Notes: a model not told the origin generated them from the letters alone. A stretch of 64,000 nucleotides of DNA from Sepiola atlantica (GCA_963556195.1 OY744519.1:105085000-105148999); one strand, 5' to 3'. Shown: positions 1 through 11,545, counted from the stretch's first letter. Made by a program: numbers and translations.

Positions 1-319
1 TATCACAAGCATTCGTTAGTAGGTCAAATAGTACGATTCTTGATGGGCTGATAATCAATTCTATTTGCCCTGTGAATTGATAAGAAGTTAGCAGAAAATA
101 GTCGGACTGCGAAATGCCAGAGAAAAATAAGAGTAAGATAATAAAAAAGAGAATTTAAAGCAAGATTGTGTACTTCGTTGATCGATACAGAAAAAAAAAC
201 AACGTCTCCACAGTCACAATCAGTAACCGTATATAATTATAGCGGTAACTGCAACCTTCGCTATACAACTGATTTAAATAAATAAGTTTAAGATTTTTTT
301 AGATAAAGATAGATAATTT
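1..319. other. AT-rich interval, nothing recognised
   Basis: I see no reading frame, repeat or splice-flanked segment that I can support here. Confidence 0.5.
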
Positions 320-480
320 TTATTATTTGGATGATTCAGACTAACATTTTTATCTTGGTTCTAATTTTCTCAACATTTCAACCGATGTGATCTTCGACCT
401 TCTTTATGCGTATCTTTCGAGACTTAGAAATTCTAAAATCGAACTCAGGAATGTATACGGAATTTTGCTTAATCCACAAT
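320..480 (-). repeat. Penelope-type terminal repeat fragment, copy 1
   Basis: This segment is an inverted, diverged copy of 745-905 and also resembles 1050-1180. Shared blocks include ATCTTGGTT, CCGATGT and CGACCTTCTT (plus strand). Read on the minus strand, 371-408 gives AAGAAGGTCG, a ten-base loop and CGGTTGAAATGTTG. That is the layout of the hammerhead-like motif found in terminal repeats of Penelope-like retroelements. The motif is decayed: its stem relies on G-U pairs. The Penelope assignment is inference from the motif, since no coding part lies next to it. Confidence 0.5.
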
Positions 481-697
481 ACAGTAGTAATACTATACAT
501 ATACACAAAATTAATATATAAATTGTCCATATTGACCCGTGGTGTAAAGATTAAAGACGTTGATTAACAATCAGTTCTAAATTACAGTCTTCTGGAGGTT
601 GAAAGATCAATCCTTACTACAGGTAGTGGTAACAAAGAATAACATACAAGTTATCACTTTATTCGGTTGAGGCTGACAGAACGAGAAAAATCTTACT

Positions 698-762
698 CAG
701 TGGATAAAATAAAGAGTTCAATTATATCCCAGTGGGTTAAATAAAGGGTTATGTTTAAAATT
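698..762. repeat. Two-copy 32-bp tandem repeat
   Basis: CAGTGG followed by (A/T)-rich sequence with AAATAAAG and GTT occurs at 698 and again at 730. It lies inside the possible Penelope terminal-repeat cluster, so it may be part of that element. Confidence 0.45.
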
Positions 763-905
763 CCGTATAGGTGCCCAAGTTAAACATAAAAAATACCGAT
801 TTCGAAAAGATACACTTGAAGAAGGTCGGAGCTTACATCGGCCAAAAGTTTGTGAAAATCAAAACCAAGATGAGAATAGTAATCAAATAATCCGAATAAT
901 ACAAC
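745..905 (+). repeat. Penelope-type terminal repeat fragment, copy 2
   Basis: This is the plus-strand partner of 320-480, so the two form a large imperfect inverted repeat with about 265 bp between the arms. The hammerhead-like core runs 815-851: TTGAAGAA, then GGTCG, a ten-base loop, CGGCC, then AAAAGTTTG. The five-base stem pairs fully with one G-U. The 3' core GAAA of an active ribozyme reads AAAA here, so this copy is probably inactive. Confidence 0.5.
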
Positions 906-1049
906 ATAACTGTTATAAAGCATTTTACCGTCCTGATTTCAAGCACGATATCCCTTAGCATCTGTAGTTTATTAGATACCAAAGGTATTGACCTGGCGGG
1001 ATATATTGCTTGTCTGAAAAAAATTCAAATAGAGTCTTTATATTTCGGT

Positions 1050-1180
1050 TATTTTAATGAAGAATGATAATCTACATTATTCGGACTACTCTTATAATTT
1101 TGGATGTTATTCTCACAATGTTTCGTCCGATTAAACATCAGACCTTCTTCAGATGCGTCTCGATATCTTTATATGAACAA
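1050..1180 (-). repeat. Penelope-type terminal repeat fragment, copy 3
   Basis: Third copy of the repeat at 320-480 and 745-905. On the minus strand, 1117-1152 reads CTGAAGAAGGTC, a variable loop, then GGACGAAACATTG. The two core blocks CTGAAGA and GAAAC are intact, but the stem between them pairs poorly. It resembles terminal-repeat motifs of Penelope elements, and no RT coding part is seen nearby. Confidence 0.45.
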
Positions 1181-1212
1181 TTTAATACTTATTGTAGCTT
1201 ATTTTATATAGA

Positions 1213-1213
<1 letters not shown>

Positions 1214-1276
<63 letters not shown>

Positions 1277-1277
1277 T
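1214..1277. repeat. (TA)n microsatellite
   Basis: Almost pure alternating TA. Reading frames across it translate to Ile-Tyr runs and are not genes. Confidence 0.95.
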
Positions 1278-1392
1278 ATACTATGTCATGTAAATACGCA
1301 TATAATATTATAAAGTAATATAATATATCATGTATGTAAATATTTAGTATTTAGTAGTGGAAGCTGGATGATTTCCCCCTGGAATGAAACAG

Positions 1393-1660
<268 letters not shown>

Positions 1661-1664
1661 TAGA

Positions 1665-1808
1665 TATCATTTACGAGCTCAACTAATTGTAAGAGCTGTC
1701 GACTTAGATTTTTGAGGGTTCGATCCCGGTTTAGTAGAGGTGCTAGTCTAGACGCACTGAAGAGCTGTAAGACAGTGAATCAGTTTGTCTGTCGTTAACT
1801 ATATATAT
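1665..1808 (+). repeat. tRNA-derived SINE
   Basis: Positions 1675-1730 read like the 5' two thirds of a tRNA. GAGCTCAACTAATTG matches a Pol III A box region, TCGACTTAGATTTTTGA stands where the anticodon arm would be, and GGGTTCGATCCC is a nearly perfect B box. About 70 bp of non-tRNA body follows, ending GTTAACTATATATATG. The short TA tail matches the (TA)n tails of the other tRNA-like repeats in this window. There is no intact 3' acceptor stem, so it is not a functional tRNA gene. Confidence 0.7.
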
Positions 1809-1839
1809 GAGACAATCATTTAATTAACTCTACATTCAG

Positions 1840-1898
1840 ATTAAGAAACTTTTATTTGATGATATACTTAGTATATCATCAAATAGAAGTTTCTTAAT
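1840..1898. repeat. 28-bp near-perfect hairpin
   Basis: Arms 1840-1867 and 1871-1898 are complementary at 27 of 28 positions with a 3-base centre (TTA). The arm begins ATTAAGAAACTTTTATTTG. Such a tight palindrome may be a collapsed foldback or MITE end. No target duplication is evident. Confidence 0.85.
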
Positions 1899-2001
1899 GT
1901 ATATGCACTCATCTAAATGATGTAGCTAAAATACTACACTGGAATTGTTTTGATTCATCTTTGTAACATAGTCTCGTTACATGCGCAATTCATAGCAACG
2001 C

Positions 2002-2066
<65 letters not shown>

Positions 2067-2078
2067 AATATATACACG
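2002..2078. repeat. (TA)n microsatellite
   Basis: Alternating TA with an interruption near 2039 and ATAC at both edges. Confidence 0.95.
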
Positions 2079-2079
2079 A

Positions 2080-5000
2080 ATATACATGTATTTAAATGTG
2101 GCATATTACATGAAATAACATACTGTCGAATTGTAAATACGAATTCCAAGATGCAGTGGGTCATACGGTCAGATCATAGGGTGAATTCTTATTGCTAGCG
2201 ACTACCTTTATATAAAAAATAGAAGACTGATTTTAACTTAGCCATGTAACCTAAGACATATTTGAAAATCAATCACGCTGCTAACATTTAATTAAAATTA
2301 GAACGTCACGTAAGTGTTAAATAACCAAGGCTGTAAGTTTGAAGAAGTGATCGGGAAAATGGAAGTCGACGAAATCGTGTGATTCAAGCAAAGTGAACGC
2401 AAAAAAGACTCTGTCCAAGACCAATGGTAGGCCTGTACAATGTAGCTAGATGAAATAAGACATACGCTATTTATCTGTCTGTCTGTCTACCTCTTTCCCT
2501 CTATCTATATATCTCTTTGCTGTGACCGTCCACATATTAAAGTCTGTGTATATCCCCCACACTGGCTTCATGGATGGTTCAAATTATCTACATTAATGAA
2601 CGTTCTCATAAACTGAAATAAGATGTCACTCAAAGTTTTTCATTTCAAATATACAACCTTTTTTATGTAACATGGGTTCTGGAGAATACGCGACAATTGG
2701 ACCCCTTGGGGGAAAGGTCAACTATAAGCAAGTTTTAGAGTAGGAAATGGATATGCAAGAGTAAAATGAATAATATATATTGTAAAGTAAATATATCGTC
2801 GTCCCTTTTTAAAGAGAGAATTTAAAGTGTATTTAACCACGAACGTAGGAGTGTCGTTCAGAAAAAGTAAAACGTTACACAGAAGGAAGCACCAAAGAAA
2901 ACATTTTTGTTTTTGCACGACTAACATGACCGATCTTATTCAGATGATTCCTATAAGTTTCGGTGATCCTCATTCTAAGGTAATAGGTGTGTGGCAAATT
3001 GAAAAAGGACGAACTAGATGACTGAGAAGTCATAAAAGACTTGCAAAATGATCTGGGACCCTCCCAACCCCCTAAAAATATATTTATACTTTTAAGAGTA
3101 ATTCTAACTTATTAAGGTAGTTTACTAATATATTTTTAAACACTAACCCCGAGTTCGACTAGCAAGTTCGTACAACCACACGTAATCGCCTAAAAAAGTT
3201 ACCCCCAAAAATAACTCACAGAATTTATCTCCAATAGCCCCCAAAAATGGTTTCACCTCGCTATCGCTTCGCAAAGTAAATAAAGATTAATTAAGTCATA
3301 GAATCAATGCGATATTTTTATGAGAGTGCCCAAGGTATTTTGGCCAAAAAAGTATGACTATCGATCCCATAAACAAAGACTTGTTGTAACATTTGTATGA
3401 CGATGCTTCACCCCCTATCCCCCAAAAAACAATTAGGGCGTCATGCTTGAGTTTAAAGAATGTCTACTATAAGTGTCTTGTAAACACGAGATAAAAACTT
3501 TCGCATGTATTGATATAAATAGATAAAATTTACATTTATTCATTAAATAGATAAATATTGATATTTTGTTAATTTCGATGAAAATTCATTTATTATTTAA
3601 ATAAGTAATAAATGGATAGAACACGAATTCAATTTGCTTGGGCGATAATGCGGGGGTGGACTCTTTTACAAACAATAAAAAATAAAGTTTGGCTTTGGCA
3701 TCGCAAAAAAGAAAAGAGAGAAATCGGGCAAAGAGAGGAAATGAGGGGGAGCACTCACCTCTATGCGTCGGAATATATTTCTTTGTATAAAGTAAATAAG
3801 TTTCATTTAATGACCTTGACCATTTTGTAAATGAATGCATTTCTCCCATTTTTAAATTAAATAACTTTAATTACTGTTAATATTGACAAAACTATTGCAC
3901 ATATCTGAGAGAAGTACGACAATATAATTTCAAATCAACTACACCTATCATTAATTTATTATAGACTGTTTACAAAATAGATACGCACATTAGAATTCCT
4001 AGTTTATGTCTAAGATTCTTTCGTCAGTACTATATATATCGTATTTAATAATATTATGTTGTATCACTTATTTTAATAACAGTAACCTGTTTTGTTTACA
4101 ATAAAGGAGTTATAAAGTAAAAAAAAAACTTTCGCATTTATTCATTCATTTAGATAAATATATATGTATATGTATTCGAAAACGTAAAACAGTATACTGC
4201 TACCGTAATAAAGTAGATAAATAAATATTTATGTTCATGAATGCTGAATTCTACTCTGTACTTCGGAGGTCGATAAAAAAGAAACAGGGTTCAAACAATA
4301 ACGTAAATGTATATTACTAGTGACGAGCGGAACCTGATGGAATTTGCAAAATGTTTTGAAATGTCCGTATATAATGAAATATAAAAAAATGATATTATAG
4401 TTTCATTTTATAGTAATAGTATAAGTAAAATATTCGTGTTCGCTTTTTATTTAAACACATTTTCTTAGACAAATTCAGGTTAGTTACTCATCGTAAGACA
4501 TTCACAGCAAGAACTCGTTCTCCTACCACAACAGAAAAAAGACTGTACTTTCTCCCTCCATGTGAATAGCGTCAGGCGCAATTTCCATGCACATGCCTTC
4601 TTTGCACGGCTTCCCGGCTGTAGAACACAATACCGCAGGATTGCCTGCCCGCTGATTACAGCTTGGTCATCTTTAAATATAATGTCAACAAATTATTGTC
4701 CCATAAGTAAAAACAGTTAATAACATTAGTCACTGCTAGTACTCCCATAGTGTTATTAATCTTTCGGCTAGCAATTATTTTCCTTACATTAAACATTATC
4801 TTTTTGTGGCTCTTTACTTTGATAAGCGCTACACAATTAGTAAAAAAGGTTAATACCTTTATTAGCCATAGCTTTATTTGTGAAAGTAATGAAAGGATTA
4901 GTTATCGTCGGTCTTTTGTTTATATAAAGCTGTATTAATATTACGACATCGAGTTTGCATGAATTACCTCCCTTTGCATGCTCATGAGAAGCGTTATAGT

Positions 5001-5100
5001 CCTCTTTACTGACTAAGGGAAAACACTAGAGTTATTAAATATATAAATATAACCCTCTACATTAATATAATTACCCTAACAAAGGTTTGCTTGTTCTGTT
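2080..5100. other. 3-kb interval without recognised gene
   Basis: The short reading frames here (all under 90 codons) lack recognisable domains. The only pattern I noticed is recurrent CCCCCAAAA strings near 3205, 3238 and 3418, plus (CTGT)-type strings near 2476. No splice-flanked coding block is visible. Confidence 0.5.
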
Positions 5101-5117
5101 CCACGCCGGTGCACCTT

Positions 5118-5308
5118 GTTCTCTTTCGCTCTCTGTTTATCTCTGACTAATATTTCTCCGTCTGTCTGTCTGTTCATCTCTAACTCCGTTTACCTATCTA
5201 TATATCCCTATTTCTGTCTGTCTATCTCTCTTTGTCTAGCAGTCTTGGTCTCTAACTCTTTACTTTGTAAATTTCTTTTTCTCTATACATATCTCTCAGT
5301 ATATATAG

Positions 5309-5371
<63 letters not shown>

Positions 5372-5388
5372 ACGAGAGAGAGAGAGAC
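5118..5388. repeat. Pyrimidine tract, (TA)n and (GA)n
   Basis: Loose TCTG/TCTC-rich sequence runs to about 5300, then (TA)n to 5349, then (GA)n to about 5388. It ends about 30 bp before the first copy of the 115-bp repeat. Confidence 0.85.
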
Positions 5389-5419
5389 AGGCAGATAGAG
5401 ACGGAAGCGCCTGTTTCGT

Positions 5420-5553
5420 TTTATAAAGACTAACCAGTGTTACTACGTATAAAGCTGACCCGCCAAGCGCACGGTTCAAACATTAGACATCAGTTCTGTT
5501 TACCCTACATCTAGATTCATGCGCATAGCGATTCAGTAGTAATAATGAGAAGT

Positions 5554-5555
<2 letters not shown>
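5420..5555. repeat. 115-bp dispersed repeat, copy 1
   Basis: From TTTATAAAGACTAACCAG to ATGAGAAG this matches 7876-8013 at nearly every base. A shorter piece recurs at 8178-8238. It contains GCGCACGGTTCAAACATT, which on the opposite strand reads TGTTTGAACCGT, similar to a Pol III B box. It is followed directly by (TA)n at 5557. It may be a SINE body, but I cannot see a convincing A box. Confidence 0.75.

Positions 5556-5556
<1 letters not shown>

Positions 5557-5632
<76 letters not shown>
5557..5632. repeat. (TA)n between two convergent repeats
   Basis: Pure TA tract. The 115-bp repeat ends at its left edge and a minus-strand SINE ends at its right edge. Confidence 0.95.
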
Positions 5633-5633
<1 letters not shown>

Positions 5634-5637
<4 letters not shown>

Positions 5638-5728
5638 GTGCGGCTCATCAGCGTGGCTAACTACGGCAGGATTCAAAACATCGATCACAGGGACTTTGGT
5701 CAAGTGCTCTGCCACTAAGCCGTCTGAA
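5634..5728 (-). repeat. tRNA-derived SINE with (TA)n tail
   Basis: On the minus strand the sequence reads GGCTTAGTGGCAGAGCAC (A box region), then TTGACCAAAG, then TGTTTTGAATCCTGCC (B box region). This copies the order and spacing of a tRNA. A short body ends GAGCCGCACTAAT and then runs into the (TA)n tract at 5632-5557 as its tail. The anticodon arm is not well paired, so this is a SINE head and not a tRNA gene. Confidence 0.65.
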
Positions 5729-5885
5729 AATACGTGATAGTTTTATCGATGATAAATTATTTAATTAGTTTTCTTTTTTGCAGTAATGTCAGCTTTACGG
5801 TATGCACTCAGTTAAATGTTTAAGAGGGAGTTAACTCCGTTAATAATGGATAACACGTGCCTGTCGATAACTATTTTATATACCT

Positions 5886-5936
5886 ATCTATCTGTCCGTC
5901 TCGCTCTCTATCTATCTCTCTCTCTCTCTCTCTCTC

Positions 5937-5998
<62 letters not shown>
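5886..5998. repeat. (CT)n(TA)n compound microsatellite
   Basis: TCTA/CTCT sequence to 5937, then (TA)n to 5998. Confidence 0.9.
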
Positions 5999-5999
<1 letters not shown>

Positions 6000-6130
6000 G
6001 TCCATAAAAATAGAAGGCAACATAATGTATTAAGTGAGTTACCTCTCTCATAAGCACTTATAGAAGTGCATAAAATAAAGCTAACATAAAACTGATACTA
6101 TCGCGAAAACAAACTAATTAAATATTCGGT

Positions 6131-6132
6131 AC

Positions 6133-6220
<88 letters not shown>

Positions 6221-6471
6221 GTGTGTTTGTGTGTGTGTGTTTCTGTGAGTCTCTCTGTTACTCTCTTTCTCATCTTATCTCTATCTATCTATTTTATCCT
6301 ATAGCGCCGCCTGTCTCTTTTTCGCTCTCTCCCTCTCGCTCTCTCCCTCTCGCTCTCTCCCTCTCGCTTTCTCTCTCACTCTCTAGTTCTCTATAGTTCT
6401 CTCTCTCCTTGTCTATCTCCATCTCTCTCTCTCTAGTTCTCTATAGTTCTCTCTCTCCTTCTCTATCTCCA

Positions 6472-6506
<35 letters not shown>

Positions 6507-6645
6507 AGTTCTCTCTCTCCTTCTCTATCTTCATCTCTCTCTCTTTCGTTCTCTCTCTCTCTCTCTCCCTCTCTCTCTCTATATATATATACCTTTTTTG
6601 TCTGTTATCTCTCAGTCTCTGTCTCTCTCTGGCCCATATTTATCT
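6131..6645. repeat. (TA)n(GT)n followed by a CT-rich tandem tract
   Basis: TA to about 6204, GT to about 6242, then nearly 400 bp of CT-rich sequence. The CT part contains three copies of CCCTCTCGCTCTCTC around 6330-6370. It also has three diverged ~50-bp units with CTAGTTCTC between 6380 and 6530. The Leu/Ser-rich translations are low-complexity artefacts. Confidence 0.9.
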
Positions 6646-7029
6646 CATTTCCATTTAGTAATTAAATCCCCAAACAGGAATGCATTTTTTATGCGTGTAC
6701 CCAATCAATGTAAGGTCTGGGTTTGTGTTTATTTCATGAATAACTGTAATCCTTCTGTTTGCTTGGGACACAACGACGCCTTGCCGACTGCGGCGATTTC
6801 CATGGATCCTTTTTCCTTGAAAATAACGTTAATTTATCTGAATTACATTTTTGTTTTACACAATTTCTCGTCTGGAGGTTAAAAACAAGAGTTAAGCTAC
6901 GTAGCACAACACGTTGCTTCAAAAAGAAGGTGGATAGATCGCTTAATTTTTGTTATTTTTTTTTCTTTTCATGGAAATCGTTCCAGACAAGGCATGACGA
7001 CACTTGATGTAAGGAGCTAACAATAACAC

Positions 7030-7781
7030 ATATGATTATCGCAAAGTTAGGAGATGGATATTACCATTAGCATTGAAAAGACTAAGATTATAGGCAGGAG
7101 GAAAACAGTCAGCAGGAAGAAAGTTCCACAAGTATGCGGTTCTTGGAAAGAAGCTACTGGAATAGGATGTTTGTTTTTTTTGTTGAGTTTTAACGACCTT
7201 TCAACCCTTATACGGTCATCTCAGGTCAATAGTGGAATAGGAAGCTGTATTATTATGAGGTATCAAAACAGCGACTTGATAGAGACCACTAGACCAACGA
7301 GCCAAACGAGCTGGAACAAAAGCGGGGAATAGATCACATAATTCAGAAGAACACATGCCATAATTTATCTATAGAAAAGACTGAGACTACCAACATCACC
7401 TCTGTGAGAGAGGGTGTAGAGAAGAAGAAAGGGTAAGGCCAATCAAATTACAGATATGTTTCTGCACCTTATCAAGAACTCTCAAATAGGACAGAGATTC
7501 ACCAGCCAAAATATGACAACAGTACTCCTTACACGGTCTAATTGTGGATTTATAGAGATAGAGAATGGCCTCAGGTGTGAGAAAGTGTTTGGAGCGATAG
7601 AGAGAACCGACTTTACGAAAAGCAGAAAGAGCAATGGATTTAATGTATGAACTTCACGTTTCAGAGGCGCTTTTTCCTTAAAACAGAGCCATCCATGAGA
7701 ATCTCAGGAAGAAAAGGGACACGCCTACGATTGAAAGAGTTATCAGACCCTCTTGATTCCTTTAATTCTCTCTCTTCCTTT

Positions 7782-7790
<9 letters not shown>
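7030..7790 (-). mobile_element. LINE (non-LTR retrotransposon), 3' part of the RT ORF
   Basis: Conceptual translation of the minus strand in shifting frames gives the region after the RT catalytic core. In order I read SFNRRRVPFLPEILMDG (near 7730), SIAPNTFSHLRP, EYCCHILAGESLSYL (near 7545), LDKVQKHICNLIG and SSLHPLSQRGDVGSLSLFYR. Then come PAFVPARLAR, TAYLWNFLPADCFPP (near 7120) and YNLSLFNANGNIHLL. This is the usual C-terminal order of jockey/CR1-type LINEs. Several frameshifts and stops, a roughly 60-bp insertion near 7170 and a deletion near 7680 make it non-functional. It belongs to the same broad family as 16060-16620 and 13338-13640. Confidence 0.75.
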
Positions 7791-7822
<32 letters not shown>

Positions 7823-7860
7823 ATATATAAATGTATATATATAATTTCTAATTAAATATT
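7786..7860. repeat. (TA)n microsatellite with AT-rich edge
   Basis: TA tract to 7818, then impure TA/TTA sequence up to the next 115-bp repeat copy. Confidence 0.9.
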
Positions 7861-7875
7861 TATATACACAAACAA

Positions 7876-8013
7876 TCGCTTGTTTTGTCTTATAAAGACT
7901 AACCAGTGTGACTACGTATAAAGCTGACCCGCCAAGCGCACGGTTCAAACATTAGACATCAGTTCTGTTTACCCTACATCTAGATTCATGCGCATAACGA
8001 TTCAGTTGTACGA
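7876..8013. repeat. 115-bp dispersed repeat, copy 2
   Basis: Nearly identical to 5420-5535, including GCTGACCCGCCAAGCGCACG and TGCGCATAACGATTCAG. It differs from copy 1 in having no (TA)n directly behind it. The close match suggests recent spread or gene conversion. Confidence 0.75.
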
Positions 8014-8177
8014 ATGAGAAGTATAGATAGTGAATTTTATCATTACGATACATTGTCTCTTAAAAAGATTCAATCTCAGCTTTTGACAAGGAAGAGAACC
8101 TATGCATAACAACTGTAAATCGAGTATCTTCGTTACAGAAGTTCCCAACATTTTAATCTGATGATAAAGTATTTCAT

Positions 8178-8440
<263 letters not shown>

Positions 8441-8499
8441 CCATGTAGGTATTTAAAGTACAAGTAAAAACAATTATTGAAATCCTAAAATATCATTCG

Positions 8500-8660
8500 G
8501 TTTCGGGATTGGGTTCTTTTTTAAAGTTCTATTTTAATTGTTCTAATTAGCCGTTCTTTGCAAATGACTAATCAAGTGACCTATCTCTTACTAACCTTTT
8601 ATTTATCCCTTTCACTCTTTATCACTGTATGTTGTTCGACTCTCAACTGTTATACTATTC
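8500..8660. repeat. Dispersed repeat, partner of 23270-23420
   Basis: GGGATTG, TCTAATTAGCC, TTTG-AAAT, AAGTGACC and CTGTATGTTG occur in the same order and spacing here and at 23270-23420. I cannot assign the family. Confidence 0.45.
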
Positions 8661-8688
8661 GTTGTCTTTGACTATCGCTTTTGTCACT

Positions 8689-9095
8689 CTATCTCTGTAT
8701 TTTTTCTGTCTTCCAAGTTATGTTACCTGTGAAGGTAAGGCCACGTAGTTTGAATATTGAACTCTCATGTAGGGTGTTATTTGCCATGACAATCGATGGT
8801 TGAAGAGGTTTCTTGTAGTTGTTGAAGGAAAGGAGCTTTATCTTTGCAGTATTAAAAGTTACCAACAATTTATGACCCCAATCAACTACAGCCTGGCGGT
8901 CATTTTCTAAGGGTTCAGTCATTGCCTTGGATATGATCGCGTCCGTGACGAGAATAAAGCGTGGTGTCGTCAGCAAATATACCTATCTCAGACTTAATGT
9001 TATCAGTGAGGTCGTTTATGAAGATCAGGAACAATAAAGGTCCTACGATAGATCCTTGGGGTACACCAGAATTTATGTCATGTTACTGCAGCTTT
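8689..9095 (-). mobile_element. LINE reverse transcriptase core fragment
   Basis: The minus strand encodes [20 protein letters not shown] from about 9090 and then the catalytic block [11 protein letters not shown] near 8975. Together these are RT motifs of jockey/CR1-type LINEs. The FADD aspartates that bind metal are intact. A frameshift follows. The next frame (8689-8976) gives AVVDWGHKLLVTFNTAKIK, then LLSFNNYKKPLQPS and FKLRGLTFTGNITW, the usual continuation. Stops and frameshifts show it is dead. The 5' part is missing; a (TA)n(GA)n tract starts at 9116. Confidence 0.8.
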
Positions 9096-9115
9096 CCTTT
9101 GGTTAATAAGGATCT

Positions 9116-9118
9116 AAT

Positions 9119-9153
<35 letters not shown>
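9116..9153. repeat. (TA)n(GA)n microsatellite
   Basis: TA to about 9140, then GAGAGA. It abuts the 5' truncation of the LINE fragment. Confidence 0.9.
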
Positions 9154-9154
<1 letters not shown>

Positions 9155-9494
9155 TTTTTAGATGAATTATTTTGATGCGTTTGCTTAACTTTTATTTGTA
9201 AGGTTGCGAAAGGGCGCTGTGGAAGAAAGATATTGGAATTAAAAAAAATATTTTAATCTTAGAAACGATCGTACGCCAAATATTTGTTCATCTTTAATTC
9301 TTGGAACTGATATAAATAATGTTATAAATTGATTTTTAACTTATTTAACAATGACCCTGTTTTACCAGTGAACTGATTTGAATACCTGAAGTATTTCAGT
9401 ATAGAATGTAATAAATGTGACTTAACCTGACTTACATTGTGGTTAGTGTATTCTTTTGTCCATTTATACAATACTCAAGTATATCGTTTCAACT

Positions 9495-9500
<6 letters not shown>

Positions 9501-9560
<60 letters not shown>
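9501..9560. repeat. (TA)n microsatellite
   Basis: Pure TA in AT-rich surroundings. Confidence 0.95.
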
Positions 9561-9562
<2 letters not shown>

Positions 9563-9564
9563 TC

Positions 9565-10435
9565 TATTTGTTTTTTGTGTGCGATACTCTTTAACGAAAT
9601 AAATTATTCATACGATAAAGCATTTTTACTTAAATTCTAGTTGTGATTAATTTTACTTTTAATGTTGTGCGTTCATATGGGAAGCGACATAGATATTTTT
9701 CAATATAATTATCCACATTGCCCAAAGCCAAAATGTAAACAGAAGGAGGCAAAACCAAGAGACGACTTGGTTTACCACTTGTAGAGTGTAGACACCTTGT
9801 AGAACCCTTGAGATAATCACTAGGAATAATATGTAACAATATTTTTATTTTTTATGTGACTTGCTGTAATACAAAAACAACTGCATATTAATTTAATGTA
9901 ACCGTAATGAGGTTACGATGACTGATCGAACGTCAGAAGGAAATTCTCTTCAAATAACGTCGTAATAAAAACACGCTGTCCCAAACTCGATTCGCTGTCC
10001 GCTTTTAATATTCTTATTTTAATGTTATTTGGAATCTATACATGCAAATTAGTTTTAACTATAAACATCTGTTATTTTGTAATACGAGTTTTCTTTTCTC
10101 TGTGAAACAATTGTCCTACACGCGAAGCATCTAATACGCTCTCAAGTCGTTCGTTTTCGGCTCTATTGCACAACTTTATGTGACTACTGATTTAACTTCC
10201 TTATGCTGGATAGTGTCTTTTAAATGTGGCTTAAAAATCTGCGATAACCTTGTGGATTAAGAATTGATTTCGGCTGTTCATTGCATAAAGGAGAGCAATC
10301 AGTGCACGCGTGCTGGCTCGTCTTTAAATTAATACAGACAGCTAATCAAGATCGATTCAACTTTTTTATGCTGAATTGAATGATGTGAATCGAACGAAAC
10401 GGTTGAAGACGGAAGTTGTCAAAATTGTTTGAATA
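9565..10435. other. Interval without recognised feature
   Basis: No domain, splice-flanked block or repeat that I can support. Confidence 0.45.
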
Positions 10436-10439
10436 AGTA

Positions 10440-11545
10440 AATAGAAGGAGAAAGAAAGAGAAAGAAAAACATTGATCAGTAGAAATAAAGAAAGACATAA
10501 GAAAGAAAGTAAATAAAGATCTGAAAAGAAAATCAGAAGTTAAATGAAGAAAAAGAAAAATACGTTGGTGAACGGTCAGAAAGATTAAATAAAATACAAA
10601 TGGACGCAAATGGATTAAGGAGAATTGAAAGAGAAAATGGAATAGATAAAAAAGCCGATGAATGTGAAAAGAAAGAGTGATTAAAAAATTAAAAAGTAGA
10701 AAAAAAGGGGAAAAAATTATAATGAAAAATGACTTGAAATAAGGAAGAAAAAACATAGTTTTAAAAAGAAGTAAAAGATGCAGAAAAAGTGAAAACATAG
10801 AAAGAAAGAGAACATTGAATGAAAATAGTAAAGAAAGAAGGAAACAGGAAAGAAGAAAGCGGACAATTTAAAAACTACGAAACAGAAAGAAACAAATTTG
10901 TGGAACATTGAAAAAAAAAGAAAACGATAAAGGTAAAAACGTATTAACGAAAATGGAAAAGAAAAGGGAATAAGCAAACGAAACAAGATGAAGAAAAAGA
11001 AAAGAAAACAGAAAAGGAAGAATCGAAAAGAAGTGAATGAAAAACGAGATGATTAAAAAGTGAGAAAATGAAAAAGAAAAAGGAATAAGCAAACGAAACA
11101 AGATGAAGAAAAAGAAAAGAAAACAGAAAAGGAATAATGGAAAAGAAGTGAATGAAAAACGAGATGAATATAAAGTGAGACAATGAAAAAGAAAATATGA
11201 TACAAGCAAAATAGGTGAAAGAAAGATAAAAAATAAATTAAAAAAGATTAAAAACAAATAGTGACAAAAGATGACGGAATATTGAAAAAAAGAAAAGATT
11301 AAAGAAACAGTTCTAAGAAAATAAGGAGAAAAGTGCAAGAGAAAGAAAACATTGCATGTTGTATTGTTAAGGCTGTGAGCTGTGATGTATCAAATAGAAA
11401 TAAAAGTGGAAAAGCAAGAAGAAACAGGCTGCTATCAGATATAAAAAGCATTATATAAGAAAAATGAGAGCGCGAAGAAGAATACAGATGCAATAAAACA
11501 AAATACAAAGAAAACAAGAAACAATGACGAAATATAATCACGATT
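10440..11545. repeat. 1.1-kb purine-rich tract
   Basis: The plus strand is almost entirely A and G, with GAAA/AAGAAA strings. Opposite-strand frames of up to 156 codons consist of Phe, Leu, Ser and Ile and are composition artefacts. It includes an internal 115-bp duplication (10967-11196). Confidence 0.85.
10967..11196. repeat. 115-bp tandem duplication in the purine tract
   Basis: GGAATAAGCAAACGAAACAA starts at 10967 and again at 11082. The two units match over about 115 bp with few differences. The rest of the purine tract may be older diverged copies. Confidence 0.85.

Noticed and set aside
1064..1318. Open frames with long Tyr-Ile runs here and at about twenty other places
   Set aside because: They are translations of (TA)n microsatellites on either strand and carry no coding signal.
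1675..1735. A true tRNA gene
   Set aside because: The A and B boxes are good, but the anticodon arm and acceptor stem do not pair, and the SINE body and TA tail follow directly.
6145..6882. Ser/Leu-rich and Val/Cys-rich frames of 83 and 157 codons
   Set aside because: They come from CT and GT simple repeats. The last 60 codons of the longer frame are unremarkable and unsupported.
10346..11541. Several minus-strand frames of 80-156 codons rich in Phe, Ser and Leu
   Set aside because: They lie in the purine-rich tract. Stop codons are rare there because of composition, and no domain or codon bias supports them.
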